Of a stretch of 64,000 nt of DNA, positions 49,476-62,894 are shown piece after piece. Each line of letters begins with the position of its first letter. Position 1 is the stretch's first letter. Made by a program: the position numbers and the translations under genes. The DNA lies in contig NZ_LMSU01000001.1 in assembly GCF_001429625.1 (NCBI RefSeq), forward strand, positions 5,498 to 69,497. The letters run 5' to 3'. The DNA comes from Nocardioides sp. Soil805 (GTDB lineage Bacteria; Actinomycetota; Actinomycetes; Propionibacteriales; Nocardioidaceae). The notes under the pieces are model-generated. The model saw only the letters and a list, made by a program, of their open reading frames with translations, searched no databases and was not told the DNA's origin.

Positions 49476-51497
49476 TCAGATGCTCGGCGGGTCGACCTGG
49501 ATGCGGACCGCGTCGAGCTTGCGCGCCGACCGGACCCGCTGCAGCTCACCCAGCGCCGCCGACAGCCGGGCCCCGTGGACGAGCGGCACCCGGACCACCA
49601 CCCGCTGCTCGTCGGCGGAGACCGGCACCGGCCCGAGGACCTCGGCGGGCTCGGGGAGGTCGAGCAGGGTCACCGCGTCGTCGAGCGCCCCCGGCTCGCC
49701 GGTGATCGTCGCGATCCGCGCGGTCGGCGGCAGGTGGGCCTCGCCCCGCTCGACCAGCTCGCGCTCGGCGAACCCGGCCGGGTCCCACCGGACCAGCGCC
49801 TGGAGCGCCGGGTGGGCGGGGTCCCCCACGGCGACGACGTGCCCACCGGGCCGCACCAGCCCCGCGGCGGCGAGCCAGCGGCGTACGGCCTCCTCCTGGA
49901 CACGCATGTCCTCGCGGGCCAGGGTCAGCCAGGTGTCGAGGAGGACCACCGCGGCGTAGCCGGTCTGCGCGACCGGCTCGGCGCCGACGGTGGCGACGAC
50001 GATGTCGGCCCGCTCCCCCACGCTCGCCAGCACCCGGTCGCCGCTCGAGCTGCGCACGGTCGTCCCGGGGAAGGTGCGGCCGAGCTCCTCGGCGGTGCGG
50101 GCCTCGCCCCGCACGGGCGCCCGAAGGCCACGGTGGCGGCACTCGCGGCAGGCCCAGCGCTCGTCGGCCGTGCCGCACCAGCGGCAGGTCGGCGGCTGCG
50201 TCGGCCCCGGCAGGACCAGCGGGCCCGCGCACCGCCCGCAGCGCGCCGGGGTGCGGCACCGCTCGCACGCCAGCGCCGGCGCGTAGCCGGCGCGGGGAGT
50301 CTGCACCAGGACCGGTCCGTGGGCCAGGCCCGCACGGATGGCCTCGAAGGCGGGCCGCGGCAGCCGCGAGCCGACCGCCCGGTCCTCGGCGGGGGCCACG
50401 TCGATGCGGGCGCGGGCGCGGACCACCGCGCGGTCGGCGGTGAGCTCGCGCGCCCACCCCGAGCGCAGCAGCATCGCGGCCTCGGTCGAGCGGGCGAAGC
50501 CGCCGAGCAGCATCGCGGTGCCCTCCGCCTCGGCTCGCAGGCCGAGGACCTCCCGGACGTGCGGGTACGGCGCGCGGGGCTCGGCATGCAGGTCGTCGCC
50601 GTCGTCCCAGAGCACCACGAGGCCCAGGTCGTGGACGGGCGCGAAGGCGGCCGAGCGGGTGCCCACGACCACGCGCCGTGCGCCGCGGGAGACCGACAGG
50701 AAGGCGCGGTAGCGCGCCGACGGACCGAGGTCGGCGGTCAGGGTGGCGTGCTGGTCGGGGCCGAGGGCCGCGTCCAGGGCCGCGCTGACCCGGTCGACGT
50801 CGCGCTGGTCGGGAACGCACACCAGCACTCCCCTGCCCCCGGCGCGGGTCGCGGCCACCGCCGCGGCGACCATGGCCGGCCAGTCGTCGCCGGGCGCTGC
50901 GGACCACACGGCCCGGGGGGCGGCCCCCTCGGCGAGGTGGCCCAGGAAGACGTCGCCGTGGGTGACGTGCTGCCACGTCTCCCCCGTGGGGGCCACGGAC
51001 GGGGCGGGGGCCGGCTCCCAGGGCTCGGCCTCCACCTTGGCGTGCCGGGGCGGGACGGCGAGGCGGAGCACGTCGGCGCGGGCCCCGGCGTAGCGGGCTG
51101 CCACCGCCGCGGTGAGGTCGGCGACCGCCGGGCTCAGGACCGGCTCGGGGCTGACGACGCGTCGTAGCGGCTGGAGACGACCGGTGTGGTCGGTCGTGGC
51201 GACGCGCTCGACGACGTAGCCGTCGACGTCCTGCCCGGCGAAGCGGACCTTGACCCTCGCGCCGGGGACGGCGGCCGCGGCGTGGGCGACCGGGACCGCG
51301 TAGTCGAAGGTGCGGTCGAGGTGGGCCAGGGGGACGTCGACCAGGACGCGCGCGACGGGGTCGACCTCGGCCGGCTCGAACTCGGCCGCCCTGCGCGCCC
51401 GGGTGGCTGCGGCGCGGGCCTTGCCGTCGGCCACGGACGCGCGGAGGCCGGGCAGCATCTCTGCTGCTCCGGCCTCGTGGTTGGTCATGGTCGGCAT
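49476..51497 (-). CDS. priA: primosomal protein N' (PriA), helicase-dead actinobacterial type
   Basis: This 673-residue PriA has the N-terminal 3'-DNA-binding domain (about 48-150; [20 protein letters not shown]). It keeps the eight Cys of the zinc domain ([13 protein letters not shown] and CRWCGT, then CRECRHRG). In the ATPase core the Walker A GxGKT and DEEH motifs are missing ([10 protein letters not shown] and WDDGDDLH stand in their place). Actinobacterial PriA are known to lack a working ATP site, so it should act as a loader without unwinding. ATG at 51497 or 51488 are both possible. Confidence 0.9.
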   Translation of the reverse strand: MPTMTNHEAGAAEMLPGLRASVADGKARAAATRARRAAEFEPAEVDPVARVLVDVPLAHLDRTFDYAVPVAHAAAAVPGARVKVRFAGQDVDGYVVERVATTDHTGRLQPLRRVVSPEPVLSPAVADLTAAVAARYAGARADVLRLAVPPRHAKVEAEPWEPAPAPSVAPTGETWQHVTHGDVFLGHLAEGAAPRAVWSAAPGDDWPAMVAAAVAATRAGGRGVLVCVPDQRDVDRVSAALDAALGPDQHATLTADLGPSARYRAFLSVSRGARRVVVGTRSAAFAPVHDLGLVVLWDDGDDLHAEPRAPYPHVREVLGLRAEAEGTAMLLGGFARSTEAAMLLRSGWARELTADRAVVRARARIDVAPAEDRAVGSRLPRPAFEAIRAGLAHGPVLVQTPRAGYAPALACERCRTPARCGRCAGPLVLPGPTQPPTCRWCGTADERWACRECRHRGLRAPVRGEARTAEELGRTFPGTTVRSSSGDRVLASVGERADIVVATVGAEPVAQTGYAAVVLLDTWLTLAREDMRVQEEAVRRWLAAAGLVRPGGHVVAVGDPAHPALQALVRWDPAGFAERELVERGEAHLPPTARIATITGEPGALDDAVTLLDLPEPAEVLGPVPVSADEQRVVVRVPLVHGARLSAALGELQRVRSARKLDAVRIQVDPPSI

Positions 51498-51546
51498 TCA
51501 ACCAATGCGGACCGACAGCGCACCGACCGGTGCGGACTCTGTCCGC

Positions 51547-51594
51547 GAGTCCGTCACCGTGTGACCGTTGCAACGGTGACACGGTGGCGGACTC
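51547..51594. repeat. 48-base near-perfect palindrome between metK and priA
   Basis: Two 24-base arms meet with no loop between 51570 and 51571. Comparing the left arm with the reverse complement of the right arm shows only two mismatches. The centre is CCGTTGCAACGG. The element also shares GCGGACTC with a copy at 51532-51539. It follows metK and precedes priA on the minus strand. There is no T-run, so it is not a standard intrinsic terminator. It may be a large operator or a cruciform site. Confidence 0.7.
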
Positions 51595-51630
51595 CCCGGC
51601 TGGGCGGGGACTCTCCCGCGACCGCCCCGA

Positions 51631-52833
51631 TCAGGCGCCGGCGGCGGCCTTCAGCTTGTCGGCGCGGTCGGTGCGCTCCCAGGTGAAGTCGGGCAGCTCG
51701 CGCCCGAAGTGGCCGTAGGCCGACGTCTGGGCGTAGATCGGGCGCAGCAGGTCGAGGTCGCGGATGATCGCGGCCGGACGCAGGTCGAAGACCTCCAGCA
51801 CGGCGGCCTGGATCGCCTCGTCGGACACGATGCCGGTGCCGAAGGTCTGGATGAAGACCCCCACCGGGGCGGCCTTGCCGATGGCGTAGGCGACCTGCGC
51901 CTCGCAGCGTCGGGCGAGCCCGGCGGCGACGACGTTCTTGGCCACCCAGCGCATGGCGTACGCCGCGGAGCGGTCGACCTTGGACGGGTCCTTGCCAGAG
52001 AAGGCACCGCCGCCGTGGCGGGCCATGCCGCCGTAGGTGTCGACGATGATCTTGCGACCGGTGAGGCCGGCGTCGCCCATCGGGCCGCCGACGACGAACT
52101 TGCCGGTCGGGTTGACCAGCAGGCGGTAGCCCTCGGAGGGGATGTCGAACCCGGCCAGCACCACGTCGATGACGTGCTGCTTGATGTCGGCCTCGAGGGT
52201 GGCGTGCTCGACGTCCTCGGCGTGCTGGGTGGACAGCACCACGGTGTCGATGCGCACCGGCCGGTCCTGCTCGTCGTACTCGATCGTGACCTGGGTCTTG
52301 CCGTCGGGACGCAGGTAGGCGAGCGTGCCGTCCTTGCGGACCTCGGTCAGCCGCTGCGCGAGGCGCTGGGCGATCATGATCGGGAGCGGCATCAGCTCGG
52401 GGGTGTCGTCGCACGCGTAGCCGAACATCAGCCCCTGGTCACCGGCGCCGCGCTTGTCGAGGTCGTCCTCGGAGGACCCGACCCGGGACTCGTGACCGCT
52501 GTCGACCCCGGCCGCGATGTCGACCGACTGTGCGCCGATCGCCACCTGGACCCCGCACGTGGTGCCGTCGAAGCCCTTGTCCGAGGAGTCGTAGCCGATG
52601 TCGAGGATGGCCTTGCGGACCAGGTCGGCCACGGGGGCGTAGGCGTCCGTGCGCACCTCTCCGGCGACGACGACGAGCCCGGTCGTCAGCAGCGTCTCGA
52701 CCGCGACCCGCAGGTTCTCCGGGTCGGAGTCGTGCTCCATGAGGTAGTCGAGGACCGAGTCGCTGATCCGGTCGGCGATCTTGTCCGGGTGACCCTCGGT
52801 CACGGACTCGGAGGTGAAGAGGCGTCCAGCCAC
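51631..52833 (-). CDS. metK: S-adenosylmethionine synthetase
   Basis: MetK (400 residues) makes SAM from methionine and ATP. The signatures [15 protein letters not shown] and [19 protein letters not shown], and the N-terminal [20 protein letters not shown], are intact. GTG at 52833 is preferred over the longer start at 52896, because it gives the family N-terminus and has GGAG 8 bases upstream. No SAM riboswitch was recognised in the short gap before it. Confidence 0.96.
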   Translation of the reverse strand: MAGRLFTSESVTEGHPDKIADRISDSVLDYLMEHDSDPENLRVAVETLLTTGLVVVAGEVRTDAYAPVADLVRKAILDIGYDSSDKGFDGTTCGVQVAIGAQSVDIAAGVDSGHESRVGSSEDDLDKRGAGDQGLMFGYACDDTPELMPLPIMIAQRLAQRLTEVRKDGTLAYLRPDGKTQVTIEYDEQDRPVRIDTVVLSTQHAEDVEHATLEADIKQHVIDVVLAGFDIPSEGYRLLVNPTGKFVVGGPMGDAGLTGRKIIVDTYGGMARHGGGAFSGKDPSKVDRSAAYAMRWVAKNVVAAGLARRCEAQVAYAIGKAAPVGVFIQTFGTGIVSDEAIQAAVLEVFDLRPAAIIRDLDLLRPIYAQTSAYGHFGRELPDFTWERTDRADKLKAAAGA

Positions 52834-52906
52834 AGTCGGTGCTCCTGTCGAGGTGCTCAGGTGTACGAGCCACGATAACGGTGGCTCACTATGCAAGATG
52901 CCCGTC

Positions 52907-54184
52907 TCAGCGGGCGAATCGCCCCACGACCTCGTCCCAGATGACGTGGGCGAGGGCGGTCTTGGTGCCGTGGGGCACGTCGATCGTGGCCCCGTCGGAG
53001 GCCAGGATGACCGCCTCGTTGTCGGGACTGCCGAAGACGGCGCCCCCGCTGACGTCGTTGACCACGAGCAGGTCGCAGCCCTTGCGGGCCAGCTTGGCGC
53101 GGGCGAGGTCGAGGACGTCGCCCGTGTCGTCGCCGGTCTCGGCGGCGAAGCCGACCACGACCGCGCCGGGACGCTGGCGCCCGTGCGAGATCTCCTTGAG
53201 GATGTCGGGGTTCTGCTCGAGCTCGATGGCCGGCGCGAAGCCGTCGACGGTCTTCTTGATCTTCGCCTCGCTGACCGCCGTCGGGCGGAAGTCGGCCGGT
53301 GCGGCGGCCATCACGACCGCGTCGGCGGAGCCGGCGGCCAGGACGACCTCGGCGCGCAGCTCGGCGGTCGTCTCGACACGCACGACCTTGACGCCGGCCG
53401 GGTCGGGCAGCGTGACGTTGGCACTGACGAGGGTGACCTCGGCGCCGCGGGCGGCGGCCGCGCGGGCGAGGGCGTAGCCCTGGAGGCCCGAGGACCGGTT
53501 GCCGAGGAAGCGCACGGGGTCGAGGTACTCCCGGGTCCCGCCCGCGCTCACCACGACCCGCCGTCCGGCGAGGTCGGGCACGGCGGCACCGCGCGCCAGC
53601 ACCTCCACGGCCAGCTCGAAGATCTCCGACGGCTCGGGCAGCCGGCCCTTGCCGGTGTCCTTGCCGGTCAGGCGGCCCTCGGCGGGCTCCACGACGACGA
53701 CGCCGCGGCTGCGCAGGGTCGCCACGTTGGCGGTGGTGGCGGGGTGCTCCCACATCTCGGTGTGCATGGCCGGGGCCAGCACGACGGGGCAGCGCGCGGT
53801 GAGCAGCGTGTTGGTGAGCAGGTCGTCGGCCAGCCCGTGCGCCGCCTTCGCCATCAGGTCGGCGGTGGCGGGCGCCACCACGACGAGGTCGGCCGACTGG
53901 CCGATGCGCACGTGCGGGACCTCGTGGACGTCGCTCCACACGTCGGTGGCCACCGGCTTGCCGGACAGGGCCGCCCAGGTGGGCGCGCCGACGAACTCCA
54001 GGGCGGCGGCCGTGGGCACCACGGTCACGTCGTGCCCGGACTCGGTCAGGCGTCGCAGCAGCTCGCAGGCCTTGTACGCCGCGATGCCACCCGCGACCCC
54101 GAGGACGACGCGAGGCCGCTCCCCGGTGCGGGGAGCGGCCACGTCGTGCGATGGGTCTCGGACGGAGTCGTCCGGGGAGGTCAC
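52907..54184 (-). CDS. coaBC: bifunctional phosphopantothenoylcysteine synthetase/decarboxylase
   Basis: CoaBC (425 residues) makes 4'-phosphopantetheine, the coenzyme A precursor. Residues 20-200 are the flavin-dependent CoaC decarboxylase; [11 protein letters not shown] stands where the family consensus is PxMNxxMW. Residues 210-425 are the CoaB ligase ([20 protein letters not shown]). The start is GTG (54184), one base after the rpoZ stop. Confidence 0.95.
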   Translation of the reverse strand: MTSPDDSVRDPSHDVAAPRTGERPRVVLGVAGGIAAYKACELLRRLTESGHDVTVVPTAAALEFVGAPTWAALSGKPVATDVWSDVHEVPHVRIGQSADLVVVAPATADLMAKAAHGLADDLLTNTLLTARCPVVLAPAMHTEMWEHPATTANVATLRSRGVVVVEPAEGRLTGKDTGKGRLPEPSEIFELAVEVLARGAAVPDLAGRRVVVSAGGTREYLDPVRFLGNRSSGLQGYALARAAAARGAEVTLVSANVTLPDPAGVKVVRVETTAELRAEVVLAAGSADAVVMAAAPADFRPTAVSEAKIKKTVDGFAPAIELEQNPDILKEISHGRQRPGAVVVGFAAETGDDTGDVLDLARAKLARKGCDLLVVNDVSGGAVFGSPDNEAVILASDGATIDVPHGTKTALAHVIWDEVVGRFAR

Positions 54185-54185
54185 G

Positions 54186-54515
54186 TCACTCCGAGAAGGT
54201 GGACGCCTCGGCGCGCGCGGCTGCGGCGGCAGCCTCCTCGGCGGCGAGCTCGGCGGGGTCGACGTCCTCGCAGGTGAGGAGGTCCTCGTTGATCTCGCGG
54301 AGCGCGATCGACAGCGGCTTCTCCTGGACGACGGTGTCGACGAGGGGGCCGACGTACTCGAGCAGGCCCTCGCCGAGCTGGGAGTAGTAGGCGTTGATCT
54401 GGCGGGCGCGCTTGGCGCTGTAGAGAACCAGCTTGTACTTGCTGTCGGTCTTGGTGAGCAGGTCGTCGATCGAGGGGTTGGTCACGCCCTCGGCGGCGAT
54501 GTTGGGGGCAGACAC
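54186..54515 (-). CDS. rpoZ: RNA polymerase omega subunit
   Basis: Omega (109 residues) helps fold and assemble RNA polymerase. [20 protein letters not shown] and [18 protein letters not shown] are family hallmarks. The C-terminal Ala/Glu-rich tail is typical of actinobacterial omega. GTG (54515) is chosen because the N-terminus V-S-A-P-N-I-A fits relatives. It follows gmk and precedes coaBC, as in many Actinobacteria. Confidence 0.93.
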   Translation of the reverse strand: MSAPNIAAEGVTNPSIDDLLTKTDSKYKLVLYSAKRARQINAYYSQLGEGLLEYVGPLVDTVVQEKPLSIALREINEDLLTCEDVDPAELAAEEAAAAAARAEASTFSE

Positions 54516-54580
54516 AGCTGGGAGCCTCACAGAGTCGGTTGGTGCAGGAGACGTACGAAGGTGGCCGGTCCTGCGGAGGA

Positions 54581-55171
54581 TCAGTCCTGGGCAGGGTCCG
54601 ACACGGGGTCGATCCTCATCAAGGTTACCAACTCGTCCGCAGCAGCGTGAACTTCGTGGTTGACGACGGTGACGTCGAACTCCGACTCGGCCGCCAGCTC
54701 GTCGCGCGCAGTGGCCAGGCGGCGCTCGCGCTGGGCCTCCGTCTCGGTGCCGCGACCGACGAGGCGGCGTACGAGCTCGTCCCACGACGGCGGCTTGAGG
54801 AAGACGAACAGCGCCTCGGGCATCGTCTGCCGGACCTGTCGTGCGCCCTGGAGGTCGATCTCGAGCATCGCGGGGTGACCGGACGCCAGGGCGAGCTCCA
54901 CGGGGCCGCGGGGGGTGCCGTAGCGGTGGGTGCCGTGGACGGTCGCCCACTCGAGGAGGTCGCCGCGCTCCACCATCGCGTCGAAGTCGTCGTCGGAGAC
55001 GAACCAGTAGTGGACGCCGTTCTCCTCGCCCGGACGCGGGTCACGCGTCGTGGCCGAGACCGACAGCCAGACCTCGGGGTGGTGGCGGCGCACCTCGGCG
55101 GCCACGGTCCCCTTGCCGACGGCCGTGGGACCGGCGAGCACGATCAGGCGGGACCTGCGCGGCTCGCTCAA
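54581..55171 (-). CDS. gmk: guanylate kinase
   Basis: Gmk (196 residues) phosphorylates GMP to GDP. The P-loop [11 protein letters not shown], the GMP-binding [13 protein letters not shown] and [11 protein letters not shown] segments, and [13 protein letters not shown] are all present. ATG overlaps the mihF stop (ATGA). The length is normal. Confidence 0.97.
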   Translation of the reverse strand: MSEPRRSRLIVLAGPTAVGKGTVAAEVRRHHPEVWLSVSATTRDPRPGEENGVHYWFVSDDDFDAMVERGDLLEWATVHGTHRYGTPRGPVELALASGHPAMLEIDLQGARQVRQTMPEALFVFLKPPSWDELVRRLVGRGTETEAQRERRLATARDELAAESEFDVTVVNHEVHAAADELVTLMRIDPVSDPAQD

Positions 55172-55494
55172 GACTCCTCGCGGGGGCCGAACTCACGCTC
55201 GAGAGCGGCGACCTGCTTGATGCCGAGCCCGCGCACGCGGCGGCTCTCGGCGATGCCCAGGCGTTCCATCACCTGGCGCGCGCGGACCTTGCCGAGGCCG
55301 GGCATCGACTGGAGCAGCTCGACGACGCGCATCTTGCCGACGACCTCGTTGTCCTGGCCCTCGCGGACGACGTCCATGAGCGAGGCTCCCGAGTTCTTGA
55401 GCCGGTTCTTGACCTCGGCGCGCTCCCGTCGGGAGGCGGCGGCCTTGTCGAGGGCCGCCTGGCGCTGCTCGGGCGTGAGAGGGGGCAAGGCCAC
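55168..55494 (-). CDS. mihF: integration host factor, actinobacterial type (mIHF)
   Basis: mIHF (108 residues) is a small nucleoid protein found only in Actinobacteria, unrelated to E. coli [23 protein letters not shown] (about 64-83) is its helix-two-turn-helix DNA-binding region. It bends DNA and helps shape the chromosome, and it is essential in mycobacteria. It leads the mihF-gmk-rpoZ-coaBC unit, from the promoter at 55554-55583. Confidence 0.95.
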   Translation of the reverse strand: MALPPLTPEQRQAALDKAAASRRERAEVKNRLKNSGASLMDVVREGQDNEVVGKMRVVELLQSMPGLGKVRARQVMERLGIAESRRVRGLGIKQVAALEREFGPREES

Positions 55495-55553
55495 GAAACG
55501 GGTCCTTCTGGGCTGTGGGCCGGCTCGTGGCCGGAGGCTGGGGCAACGCGGTC

Positions 55554-55583
55554 AATCTAGTCAGAACGACGGACGCCCTGCAA
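55554..55583 (-). promoter_or_regulatory. promoter of mihF-gmk-rpoZ-coaBC
   Basis: On the minus strand TTGCAG (55583-55578) and TAGATT (55559-55554) are 18 bases apart, about 60 bases upstream of the mihF start. It is one of the few recognisable two-box promoters in the window. Confidence 0.55.
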
Positions 55584-55647
55584 TGCGGGGTGGGACGCCG
55601 CGCGTGCCGCGAGACGGGCACCACACCGGCGCCCGCCGACCGGTCGG

Positions 55648-56088
55648 CTACTGGCTCAGCGGGGTCCCGCACACGTCGAGCGCCTGCTGCTCGATGCCGC
55701 CCATCGCCTTGATCGTGGCGGTCTCCCCCAGCGCCCGGGCGGCCGACTCCACGGCACGCCGATCGTCCTGCGCGAGCTCCTCCGGCGTCACCTTCGGGTC
55801 GTACGACGCGGGGTCGACGCCGGCGTCGTCGAGGGCGCCCCGGAGGGCCTCGAGCCGGGTGACGACCTGGGTCCACTCGTCGCGCAGGTCGTCGGGCGCC
55901 TGCTCGCGCAGGTCGCGGTAGGCGTCGAGCGCGTCCAGGACGGCTCCGGGCTCCGCGCTGGCGGCGATGTCGGTCAGCTCGGGCTGGTGCTCCTCGACCG
56001 CCTGGCAGTAGGTCTCCTGCTCGCTGCTGCAGCCGGCGGCCGTGAGTCCCAGCACCAGCGCCGCGACGGGCAGCAGGGTCCGCCTCAT
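55648..56088 (-). CDS. small lipoprotein of unknown function
   Basis: This 146-residue protein has a signal peptide with lipobox GLTAAGC (Cys about residue 20), so it should be anchored on the outer face of the membrane. The rest is helical, with a Cys near residue 28 (TYCQAVEEH) and another near the end (ALDVCGTPLSQ) that may form a disulfide. I know no family for it. ATG overlaps the pyrF stop (ATGA), so it is translated with the pyrimidine operon. Confidence 0.7.
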   Translation of the reverse strand: MRRTLLPVAALVLGLTAAGCSSEQETYCQAVEEHQPELTDIAASAEPGAVLDALDAYRDLREQAPDDLRDEWTQVVTRLEALRGALDDAGVDPASYDPKVTPEELAQDDRRAVESAARALGETATIKAMGGIEQQALDVCGTPLSQ

Positions 56089-56930
56089 GCGTCCCCGAGC
56101 GCGGCGACCGCGTCGTTGCCGCGGCGGGCGGCGTCGCGCAGCGCCGTCACGTCGGGGCCGGCGGCGAGCACCTCGCGCGACGAGCTCGGCAGGACGTGGC
56201 GGGCGACGGGGCCGAAGATCCGGCGCAGGTCCTCGACCGTCCCACCCTGGGCCCCGAAGCCCGGGGCGAGCACCGGCCCGTTGAAGTCGAGCTCCTCGGC
56301 GCTCTCGCCGATGGTGGCGCCGATGACCGCCCCGAGGTCGCCGAGCGGCGTGAGCCCCGCGTTGCGGGCGCGCAGGTGGGAGAGCACGGTGCCGGCGACC
56401 GTCGAGTCCCCGACCCTCGCGTGCTGCACCTCCGGGCCCTCGGGGTTGGAGGTCAGGGCGAGGACGAAGACTCCCGCGCCGTGCCGGCGGGCCGTGGCCA
56501 CCATCGGGTCGAGGGACCCGAAGCCGAGGTACGGGCTGGCGGTGATCGCGTCCGAGGCCAGCGGCGACGCGGGGTCGAGGTAGGCGTCGGCGTACGCCTG
56601 ACTGGTCGAGCCGATGTCGCCGCGCTTGACGTCGAGCAGCACGAGGGCGCCCGCGGCCCGCGAGTCGGCGATCACTCGCTCGAGCACCGCCACGCCGCGG
56701 CTGCCGAACCGCTCGAAGAAGGCGCTCTGCGGCTTGACGACGCTCACCTCCGGGGCGACCGCCTCCACCACGGTGCGCGCGAAGGTCTCCAGCCCCGCCA
56801 CGTCGTCCGGCAGCCCCCAGTCGCGCAGCAGCGCGGCGTGCGGGTCGATGCCGACGCAGAAGCGTCCACGCTCCTGCATGGCCGCGTGCAGCCGTGCTCC
56901 GAAGTGCCTGCCCTCGAGGTGCTCGGTCAA
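56085..56930 (-). CDS. pyrF: orotidine 5'-phosphate decarboxylase, type 2
   Basis: PyrF (281 residues) decarboxylates OMP to UMP. It is the longer mycobacterial-type enzyme: FCVGIDPHAALLRDWGLPDD at the start, the catalytic Lys/Asp array LLDVKRGDIGSTSQAYADAY, and [16 protein letters not shown] near the C-terminus. The start is TTG (56930), overlapping the preceding stop as TTGA, so it depends on coupling. Confidence 0.93.
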   Translation of the reverse strand: MTEHLEGRHFGARLHAAMQERGRFCVGIDPHAALLRDWGLPDDVAGLETFARTVVEAVAPEVSVVKPQSAFFERFGSRGVAVLERVIADSRAAGALVLLDVKRGDIGSTSQAYADAYLDPASPLASDAITASPYLGFGSLDPMVATARRHGAGVFVLALTSNPEGPEVQHARVGDSTVAGTVLSHLRARNAGLTPLGDLGAVIGATIGESAEELDFNGPVLAPGFGAQGGTVEDLRRIFGPVARHVLPSSSREVLAAGPDVTALRDAARRGNDAVAALGDA

Positions 56931-57775
56931 CGGTCGGTCCTCCCGGAGTGGTCGTGCGGGTCCTGGGCTTCGAGGTCGGCGCGGATCCGCGCCACCGTCG
57001 TCGGGTCGTGGAGGAGCGCGGCGCCGACCTGCACGGCGACGGCACCGGCGGCGAGGAAGGCCCGGGCGGTCGCGGGTCCGTCGACGCCCCCGCCCCCGAC
57101 CACCGCGACCTCCGGCAGCCGGGCGACGACCTCGTGGACGCAGCGCAGCGCCACGGGCGTGATCGCCGGCCCGGAGAGCCCCGCGGGTCGGCCGTCGGGC
57201 AGGGCGGCAGGGACGGCGTCGCCGAGGACGACGGCGCTGGCTCCGGCGTCGTGGACGGCCCGGGCTCCCTCCACCGCTCGCGACAGGTCGGGGCGCAGCT
57301 TGGCGAGCACCGGACGGTCGGCGGGGAACTCACGGCGCACCGCCGCCACCACGCTCGCCGCGTGGTACGGCTCACGCACCTCGAACAGGCCCTCCCCGGC
57401 CTGGTCGGTCGCACCGAGGTTGACCTCGAGCCCGGCGACGCCGGGGGCACGGCTCAGGCGGCGGGCCAGCTCGGCGTACTCCCCGATGGCGCCGCCGACG
57501 ATCGACACGTGCACCCGGGCACCGGCGCGCACCAGCCAGGGCAGCTCGGTGGCCAGGAAGTGCTCGAGGCCGGGGTTCTGGTGGCCGACGGCGTGCACGA
57601 GCCCGCTGGGGGTCTCGGCGACGCGGGGCGACGGGCCGCCCGCCCGGGGGTCGAGGGTGATGGAGCGGGTCACGAAGTCGAGGCCCTCAAGGTCGGCGTA
57701 CGGCGCGAGCTCGCGGCCGGTGCCGCCGCAGCCGCTGGCGACCATCACGCGCCCCCACGGGACCGCGGGGCTCAT
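56927..57775 (-). CDS. divergent class 1B-like dihydroorotate dehydrogenase
   Basis: This 282-residue protein has the full TIM-barrel fold of the catalytic subunit PyrDB: VMVASGCGGTGRELAPYADL, AVGHQNPGLEHFL, VLAKLRPDLSRAVEG with the flavin-binding Lys, GLSGPAITPVALRCV and AVAVQVGAALLHDP. The usual NISCPN segment that begins the active-site loop is replaced by NLGATDQ, and the class 1B catalytic Cys is not recognised. It follows the PyrK-like gene with ATGA, so both were probably kept as a pair. A true class 2 PyrD lies three genes upstream in the unit, so the substrate may no longer be dihydroorotate. Confidence 0.7.
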   Translation of the reverse strand: MSPAVPWGRVMVASGCGGTGRELAPYADLEGLDFVTRSITLDPRAGGPSPRVAETPSGLVHAVGHQNPGLEHFLATELPWLVRAGARVHVSIVGGAIGEYAELARRLSRAPGVAGLEVNLGATDQAGEGLFEVREPYHAASVVAAVRREFPADRPVLAKLRPDLSRAVEGARAVHDAGASAVVLGDAVPAALPDGRPAGLSGPAITPVALRCVHEVVARLPEVAVVGGGGVDGPATARAFLAAGAVAVQVGAALLHDPTTVARIRADLEAQDPHDHSGRTDR

Positions 57776-58578
57776 CCGAGCTCACCCCAGTGCACGCGGT
57801 CGCCGCGGATCACCGGGCCGTCGACGCAGGCGCGCACCCGGCGGGTCACCCCGTCCTCGGCGACGACAGGGACCGGGCAGCCCTGGCACAGCCCGGTGCC
57901 ACAGGCCATCGGCGTCTCGAGCGCGACCTGGCTCCACGCGCCGCGACGCTCGGCAGCCGCCGCCACGGCGGCCAGGGTGGCGGTGGGACCGGCGGCGTAG
58001 ACGACGTCGGCGTCGGCCCGCTCGAGCACGGCGTCGACCTGGGAGGTGACGTCGCCCCGCGCGCCCACCGAGCCGTCGCGCGTGACGACGCTGACCGACC
58101 GGGCGCTGCGCCGGGCCTCGAGGGCGGAGAGCAGGTGCGCCTCGTCGTCGGCCGCGAGGACGAGGGTGACCGGGCACCCCCGCTCGCGCAGCCGGGCCGC
58201 CAGCGGGAAGAGCGGGGCGGCGGCGTACCCCTCGCCGACCAGCACGCAGGACACCGGCTCCCGGGGCAGCGCGAACGGCCGGCCGAGGGGCCCGGTGACA
58301 GGCAGGCGGGCGCCGACCGGGAGCTCGGCCAGCCGGGTGCTGCCGGGTCCCCGCGGCTGGACCACGACGTCGAGCGTGGGGCCGTAGGCGCCCGTCTCCT
58401 TGACCCGGTGGATCCACAGCGGGCGGCGCGCGAGCAGGTCGTCGCCGACGCTGACGGCCACGAAGTTGCCGGCCCGGAAGCGCTCCGGGATGCCGGGGGC
58501 GGCGATGGTCAGGTGGCGGTAGGCGCCGGCCCGCTTGGTGGCCAGCACCTCTCCGACGACGTGGATCGCAGACGTCAT
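57772..58578 (-). CDS. pyrK: PyrK-type electron transfer subunit (FAD, 2Fe-2S)
   Basis: This 268-residue protein has a FAD-binding barrel (about 8-100), an NAD-binding domain (about 105-220) and a C-terminal ferredoxin-like cluster site, [13 protein letters not shown] followed by a Cys in RACVDG. PyrK passes electrons from the class 1B dehydrogenase to NAD. ATG at 58578 is used since it overlaps the pyrD stop (ATGA) and gives the usual N-terminus. It is kept beside a class 2 PyrD, which does not need it. Confidence 0.88.
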   Translation of the reverse strand: MTSAIHVVGEVLATKRAGAYRHLTIAAPGIPERFRAGNFVAVSVGDDLLARRPLWIHRVKETGAYGPTLDVVVQPRGPGSTRLAELPVGARLPVTGPLGRPFALPREPVSCVLVGEGYAAAPLFPLAARLRERGCPVTLVLAADDEAHLLSALEARRSARSVSVVTRDGSVGARGDVTSQVDAVLERADADVVYAAGPTATLAAVAAAAERRGAWSQVALETPMACGTGLCQGCPVPVVAEDGVTRRVRACVDGPVIRGDRVHWGELG

Positions 58579-59605
58579 GCCGAGGAGAGCCCGGCGACGA
58601 CGGTCCGTGGCCACAGGGCGCCCTCGTAGACGAAGCCGGTGTAGCCCTGGACGAGGTCGGCGCCGGCGTGGAGCCGCGCCCGCGCGTCGGCGGCGGTGGT
58701 GATGCCGCCGACGCCGACGAGCGTGAGGTCGGGACCGACCCGCTCGCGGACCATCCGCAGCACCGCGGTGGCCCGTTCGCGCAGCGGGGCGCCGCTCAGT
58801 CCACCGGCCCCGATGGCCTCGACGGTGGCGGCGTCGGTGCGCAGGCCGTCACGCGTGATGGTGGTGTTGGTGGCGATGAGGCCGTCGAGGCCGATGGCGA
58901 CGGCCAGGTCGGCCACCGCCAGCACGTCCTCGTCGCTGAGGTCCGGCGCGATCTTGACCAGCAGCGGCACCCGGTCGTCGGGGCGCACCTGGTCGGCACG
59001 GCGTCGGACGGCCCCCAGCAGCGGCTCGAGGAGCTCGACGGCCTGGAGGTCGCGCAGCCCGGGGGTGTTGGGCGAGCTGACGTTGACGACGAGGTAGTCG
59101 GCGTGCGGCGCGAGCAGCCCGGTGGACTTCTCGTGGTCGGCGATCGCGTGCTCGGCCGGGACCACCTTGGTCTTGCCGATGTTGATGCCCAGGACGGGCC
59201 CGCCCTCGGGACGTCCGCGGCGCGCCAGCCGGGTGGCGACCGCCTCGGCGCCCTCGTTGTTGAAGCCCATCCGGTTGACGACCGCCCGGTCCTGCGGCAG
59301 CCGGAACAGGCGCGGACGCGGGTTGCCCGGCTGCGGCTCCCCGGTCACCGTGCCGATCTCGACGTGGCCGAAGCCGAGCGCCCCGAGCGCGTCGATGCCC
59401 ACGCCGTTCTTGTCGAACCCGGCCGCCAGCCCGAACGCGTGCGGGAAGCGGAGTCCCATCGCCTCGACCGGCTCCGCCGCGACGGCCGGCACCCGCCGGG
59501 TCACCGGCGCCGCGGCCCGGATCGCGCGGAACGCCGCGTGGTGGGCGCGCTCTGGGTCGCTGCGGGTCAGCACGTGGTCGAAGAGCAGGCGGTAGGGACG
59601 ACCCA

Positions 59606-59606
<1 letters not shown>
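58575..59606 (-). CDS. pyrD: quinone-dependent dihydroorotate dehydrogenase (class 2)
   Basis: PyrD (343 residues) oxidises dihydroorotate and passes electrons to quinone at the membrane. The N-terminal helical extension (1-45) that binds quinone is present. [17 protein letters not shown] contains the catalytic Ser of class 2, and [14 protein letters not shown] and [11 protein letters not shown] follow. The ATG shares one base with the carB stop (TGATG). This is the likely main enzyme for pyrimidine synthesis. Confidence 0.94.
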
Positions 59607-62893
<3,287 letters not shown>

Positions 62894-62894
62894 G

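Noticed and set aside
51547..51594. Palindrome as an intrinsic terminator of metK
   Set aside because: There is no loop and no T-run on either strand, so a normal terminator is unlikely, though a terminating effect is not excluded.
52834..52906. SAM riboswitch before metK
   Set aside because: The gap to coaBC is only about 73 bases and lacks the conserved junctions of known SAM classes.
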